Part shown: in pieces, positions 61,006 to 64,000 of the stretch
How positions within the stretch are numbered: position 1 is the first letter of the stretch
Layout: each line of letters opens with the position of its first letter
DNA from: Amblyomma americanum
Lineage: Eukaryota > Arthropoda > Arachnida > Ixodida > Ixodidae
Direction: 5' to 3'
Assembly: GCF_052857255.1 (NCBI RefSeq)
Contig: NC_135506.1
Span: 76,713,056-76,777,055, forward strand
DNA length: 64,000 nucleotides
Made by a program: the position numbers and the translations under genes
The notes under the pieces: model-generated
What the model was told of the DNA's origin: nothing
Seen by the model: the letters and a program-made list of their open reading frames with translations, nothing else
Databases searched by the model: none

Positions 61006-61032
61006 GTCACCACCTTCGCCCATCCGCTGCCA

Positions 61033-61068
61033 CTGTGAACAAGGGACCCGTACGGGCCCCGAAACGTC
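61033..61068 (+). other. Hammerhead-like hairpin, right arm
   Basis: Penelope-like elements are known to carry hammerhead ribozymes near their ends. Here ctgtgaacaa stands where CTGATGA is expected, followed by a stem (ggg-a-cccg, loop ta, cggg-c-ccc) and gaaacgtc. The altered box would probably abolish cleavage, so this is best seen as a relic or a variant. Identified by pattern only. Confidence 0.35.
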
Positions 61069-61182
61069 TTTGTTTTCCCTTTTCTGTTTTTTTTTTGGCG
61101 AGTGCTCTGCTTTTTCTGTTATCATGTTCTCTCCTCGCCAGACGGGATTCCGTCACACACTCGACTACTATACGAGGTACCT

Positions 61183-63143
61183 GTTTAACCTACCACGTCC
61201 TGAACGTGCTGGAAGCAGCAAGGGCCAGAAAGACTGCGCTGTAATGTCGCTGGGGAGAGCGGTTCATGCGTGAAACTCGGGGTGGGCAATGTTGGGGAGA
61301 AAGGGAGGAAATGAGGGCAAAGAGTAGGGAAGCGTAGTCGGAAACGCATACAGCTAGTCGGGGCCAGTGAGTGCGAATCCCGCAGCGCGCGGATCTGCGA
61401 GAAGAGAGGGCAGCGGCAGAAGGGCATATCCGTGCCCGGAGCTCTCCAGCACGGCGCTTCGAGCGGAGATGGCGGGGAGGTTCGGGAGACGCGGGAGGGG
61501 AATAGGGAGGGACGAGCCCCGTCCCGGTGCTGCGCAGCGGTCCTCCGACGGAACGCAGGGTGCTCCGTTGCCCCTGGCAACGGAGGATCCGGCAGCGGCT
61601 GTGGCCGGAGGGATAGCAGGCCGCCGCACCTCGGAATCGATACTACGCGACTGTAACGGGTTCAATTTCCAGAGCCGCTGCCAGAGCGAGCCTCCCGGCC
61701 TAGCCACCCGCGCGTAGCCAGGGTGCTGCCACGGCCGACCACCATACGTACGGTGCTTGCGTTGCAAGCGCTGCCCTGGCAGTGGACGCTCGGTGGCCTC
61801 CAACTCCGGCGTGGTGTACCGCACCTACCCGCCACATAACATACGCGCCTGTGCAGCCAACACGGACAAGCCTTTTTCGAAAACGCTAGACGGCCTGTGA
61901 GGTCTGCATTTGAGTATAGGTTGTTCTCGATGGAGATCGAGAAGACCTTTGTTTGAAAACCAATATTCTGGCTTCAATGGAGTATAGGCAGCCTTTTTTA
62001 CGCGTGATTTTTTTAATGCTGCGCAAGACGACTGCAGACGTGAGACACGGCGCAGAATTCTCCGGCGCAAGCTGGATAAATTACAAACGAATAGCTTTTG
62101 TCATGTCGTTCCTGTTGCAGTTTCAACAACCGAGAGGTTGCTGTGACGTACAAGACAAGAGGAGGTCACGTGAGGCATGCGAAACTGCGGCATTGTCGTT
62201 GCTTGTTCATGTCTAGTTACTACAGCTCTTGGACAGGCTGGCTTAAAACTTGGTGTGAATTCAAACGAAGAATGCTGCGGCCATGTATGAATGGTTGAAT
62301 CAATAAATTTATTAAGAGGGGGAAGGCCTGAAGCGCCTGTGGTAGTGAAGAAGGAGGCGACCATGCTTCAGTTTTTGCATGCCTAACGTAACCTAAACTC
62401 GTCGCTTATGTCACAGGCAACTTTCGGCTTTTGAAACTGAAACAGCCTGAGAGAAAAAAGTAAATTATAAATCATTTACTATTTTAGGACGCAACCCACC
62501 TGGCGGTCCATATTTTCTGGGGCTAATTATTGCAAAGAAAGAACGCCCAACTAAAATTTGATGCATCTACTCTAAAGTGTTGTACACTGAACATGATACA
62601 GTGTGCAGGGAAAGATCCTTAGAGAAAATCTGCACAGACTTCTACTGAATTGTCAAGCGCTTGCATCCCGCCAACTTACATAAGATACCGTTGACTCCGT
62701 GACACTTGCACACATTACAGTTCTAGCACGGCGGATACGTACGAGCGCAGACACGCGCTAGTACGTATCATGCGCAATGACAAGTGTGCACCTTCACTGC
62801 GCACGTTCAAATGACACCGGTATGTGTCTACTTCGTTACGTCTGCGCCTCGTTGAAACTCTCTAACATTTTTCTAGTGCCCGAAAGGCGCGTCAGACGAA
62901 AATCTGCGGCGTCTAAACTTTATTTCCTCTTCTCCTCTTTAGTATTTCTCATCTTTACTTCGATTATGATAGGCTAGGTTCGCCACGTTCGAGACGGTCA
63001 AAGCCAAGTCGCAAAAGCGTCCGTGGCTTGTTAAGTGCGACATTCGAAACGTGTGGATACGAAAATAATTCTACAGCGAAAGTGATAATTGTATCCCGTC
63101 ATTGAAATAATCAATTGCACAAATTTGTGCAACGCTACTTTTA
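61183..63143. other. Unassigned spacer, GC-rich at 61,370-61,800
   Basis: The CpG-rich part has overlapping frames on both strands (up to 156 codons) without domains. A minus-strand AATAAATTTATTG end near 62,300-62,315 hints at another decayed retroelement. Nothing else supported. Confidence 0.3.
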
Positions 63144-63166
63144 CCCCCCCCCCCCCCCCCCCCCCC
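63144..63166. repeat. Poly(C) tract, 23 bp
   Basis: An uninterrupted run of 23 C. Confidence 0.95.
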
Positions 63167-63395
63167 GGCAAAATGAAAAAAAATGAATGGCGGATGGACT
63201 CAGAGTCGTGTGCGCCTCTTCTAAGAAAGTCACATTTAAAGCTCCAGAACACAACAGTTTGAGGCAATAGTTCGGTTTCTAGTGCAACCAACAATGCTAA
63301 CTTCAGTCGTTTGCTTCGTTGCCAGAGTAAAATGAAGGCCGTTACTTCTAGCGTACTTAATTTTGCTCGCGGTTAGAATTTACTGCACGTAGCAT

Positions 63396-63712
63396 ACCCG
63401 CCGCGGTGGCTCAGTGGATATATAGGGCGCTCGGCTACTGATACGGAGTTCCCGGGTTCGAACCCGACCGCGGCGGCTGCGTTTTTGTGGAGGCAAAACG
63501 CTAAGGCGCCCGTGCGCTGTGCGATGTCAGTGCACGTTAAAGATCCCCAGGTGGTCGAAATTATTCCGGAGCCCTCCACTACGGCACCTCTTTCTTCCTT
63601 TCTTCTTTCACTCCCTCCTTTATCCCTTCCTTTACGGGCGCGCCTCAGGTGTCCAACGATATGACACAGATACTGCGCCATTTCTTTTCCCCCCCAAAAA
63701 ACAATTATTATT
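63396..63712 (+). repeat. Long-tail SINE, full length
   Basis: Head 'cccgccgcggtggctcagtg' (A-box) with a small insertion (atata) before 'gggcgctcggctactgat', B-box 'gggttcgaacccg', the shared body, the pyrimidine-rich stretch, 'tcaggtgtccaacgatatg' and 'actgcgccatttcttttccc'. Intact pol III boxes. TSD unclear. Confidence 0.9.
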
Positions 63713-63744
63713 ATTAGCACGCGCGTTGTTGGTTCAAATTAAGT

Positions 63745-64000
63745 GAAAATTGGTTTTTGGGAAAGGAAATGGCGCAGTATCCGTCTCACATCTCGGCGGG
63801 CACCTGAACCGCACCGTAAGGGAAGGGATAAAGGAGGTACTGAGAGAAGAAAGAAGAAAGGTGCCGTAGTTCAGGGCTCCGGAATAATTTAGGAATAATT
63901 TATGATAGGCTAACAACAACAACATAACTTCTACCACCTGGGGATCTTTAACGTGCACTGACATCGTACAGCACGGCCGCCGCGGTCGGGTTCGAACCCG
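63745..64000 (-). repeat. Long-tail SINE, cut by the window end
   Basis: Minus-strand copy of the same subfamily: tail, purine stretch, body, then the B-box 'gggttcgaacccg' at the window edge. About 40 bp of extra sequence (63,890-63,932, including a duplicated ggaataattta and a (CAA)n run) lies inside the body, and the segment between body and head (the 'gaggcgaaa' part) is missing. It faces the SINE at 63,396 tail to tail. Confidence 0.85.

Larger units (their letters stand above)
60172..61182. mobile_element. Penelope-like element, two 3' fragments in inverted orientation, 16-bp TSD
   Basis: Direct repeats actatacgaggtacct at 60,172-60,187 and 61,167-61,182 bound a composite. It has a minus-strand copy (60,188-60,624), a 57-bp unpaired centre (60,625-60,681) that is part of the plus copy, a plus-strand arm (60,682 to about 61,125), and 41 bp (61,126-61,166) present only on the plus side. 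Both copies encode the C-terminal GIY-YIG nuclease region of Penelope-like elements, with 3' ends pointing outward. One TSD for the whole implies insertion as one event, which fits the rearranged, partly inverted copies Penelope elements are known to leave. Confidence 0.85.

Overview
This is a 64-kb piece of a eukaryotic genome, almost certainly a hard (ixodid) tick. The main evidence is more than ten tRNA-derived SINE copies of the Ruka type described from ixodid ticks. Supporting signs are the mixture of RNase H-bearing LINEs, RTE, CR1/L2-like and Penelope-like elements, and long microsatellites. I recognise no complete host protein-coding gene and no functional tRNA or rRNA gene. The window reads as intergenic or intronic DNA built up by successive retroelement insertions, with several GC/CpG-rich islands that may be promoters of genes outside the window.

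Layout. 0-9 kb: decayed LINE ends (RTE, RNase H-LINE) and two SINEs, plus an assembly gap at 6721-6820. 9-22 kb: mostly unassigned DNA, with GC islands at about 11.3, 16.5 and 21.3-22.3 kb, one SINE with a target-site duplication (TSD) and a (TGAA)n tract. 22,378-27,515: a young, structurally intact Ty3/Gypsy LTR retrotransposon. Its 553-bp LTRs appear to differ at one base, and it has one uninterrupted Gag-PR-RT-RNase H frame, but there is no integrase. 27.5-39 kb: decayed SINE and RTE pieces, (TC)n/(TA)n tracts and a pogo/Tigger-like MITE. 39.7-41.8 kb: a 5'-truncated RNase H LINE. 41.8-43.3 kb: a GC island, a 356-bp (TG)n tract and a 42-bp minisatellite. 43.7-45 kb: a CR1/L2-like relic split by a SINE. 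45.5-48 kb: a SINE cluster and a second assembly gap. 49.5-52.6 kb: the largest GC-rich region. 54.9-58.1 kb: a longer RNase H LINE on the minus strand, broken by two frameshifts. 60,172-61,182: two Penelope-like GIY-YIG fragments in inverted orientation, flanked together by one perfect 16-bp TSD. 63.4-64 kb: two SINEs facing tail to tail.

How the parts relate. The SINEs carry the internal pol III A/B boxes of their tRNA ancestor and depend on LINE enzymes for movement. Their TSDs and 5' truncations are the mark of target-primed reverse transcription. The LINE families here end in different short tandem repeats, (TGA)n, (TTC)n, (TC)n, (CAA)n or (TAC)n, rather than poly(A). The Gypsy copy lacks integrase and would need integrase from a related element, so it is either a non-autonomous lineage or an internally deleted copy that still moved recently.

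Caution: coordinates of decayed repeats are approximate (about 10-30 bp). Family names come from motif recognition by eye, not from a database search.
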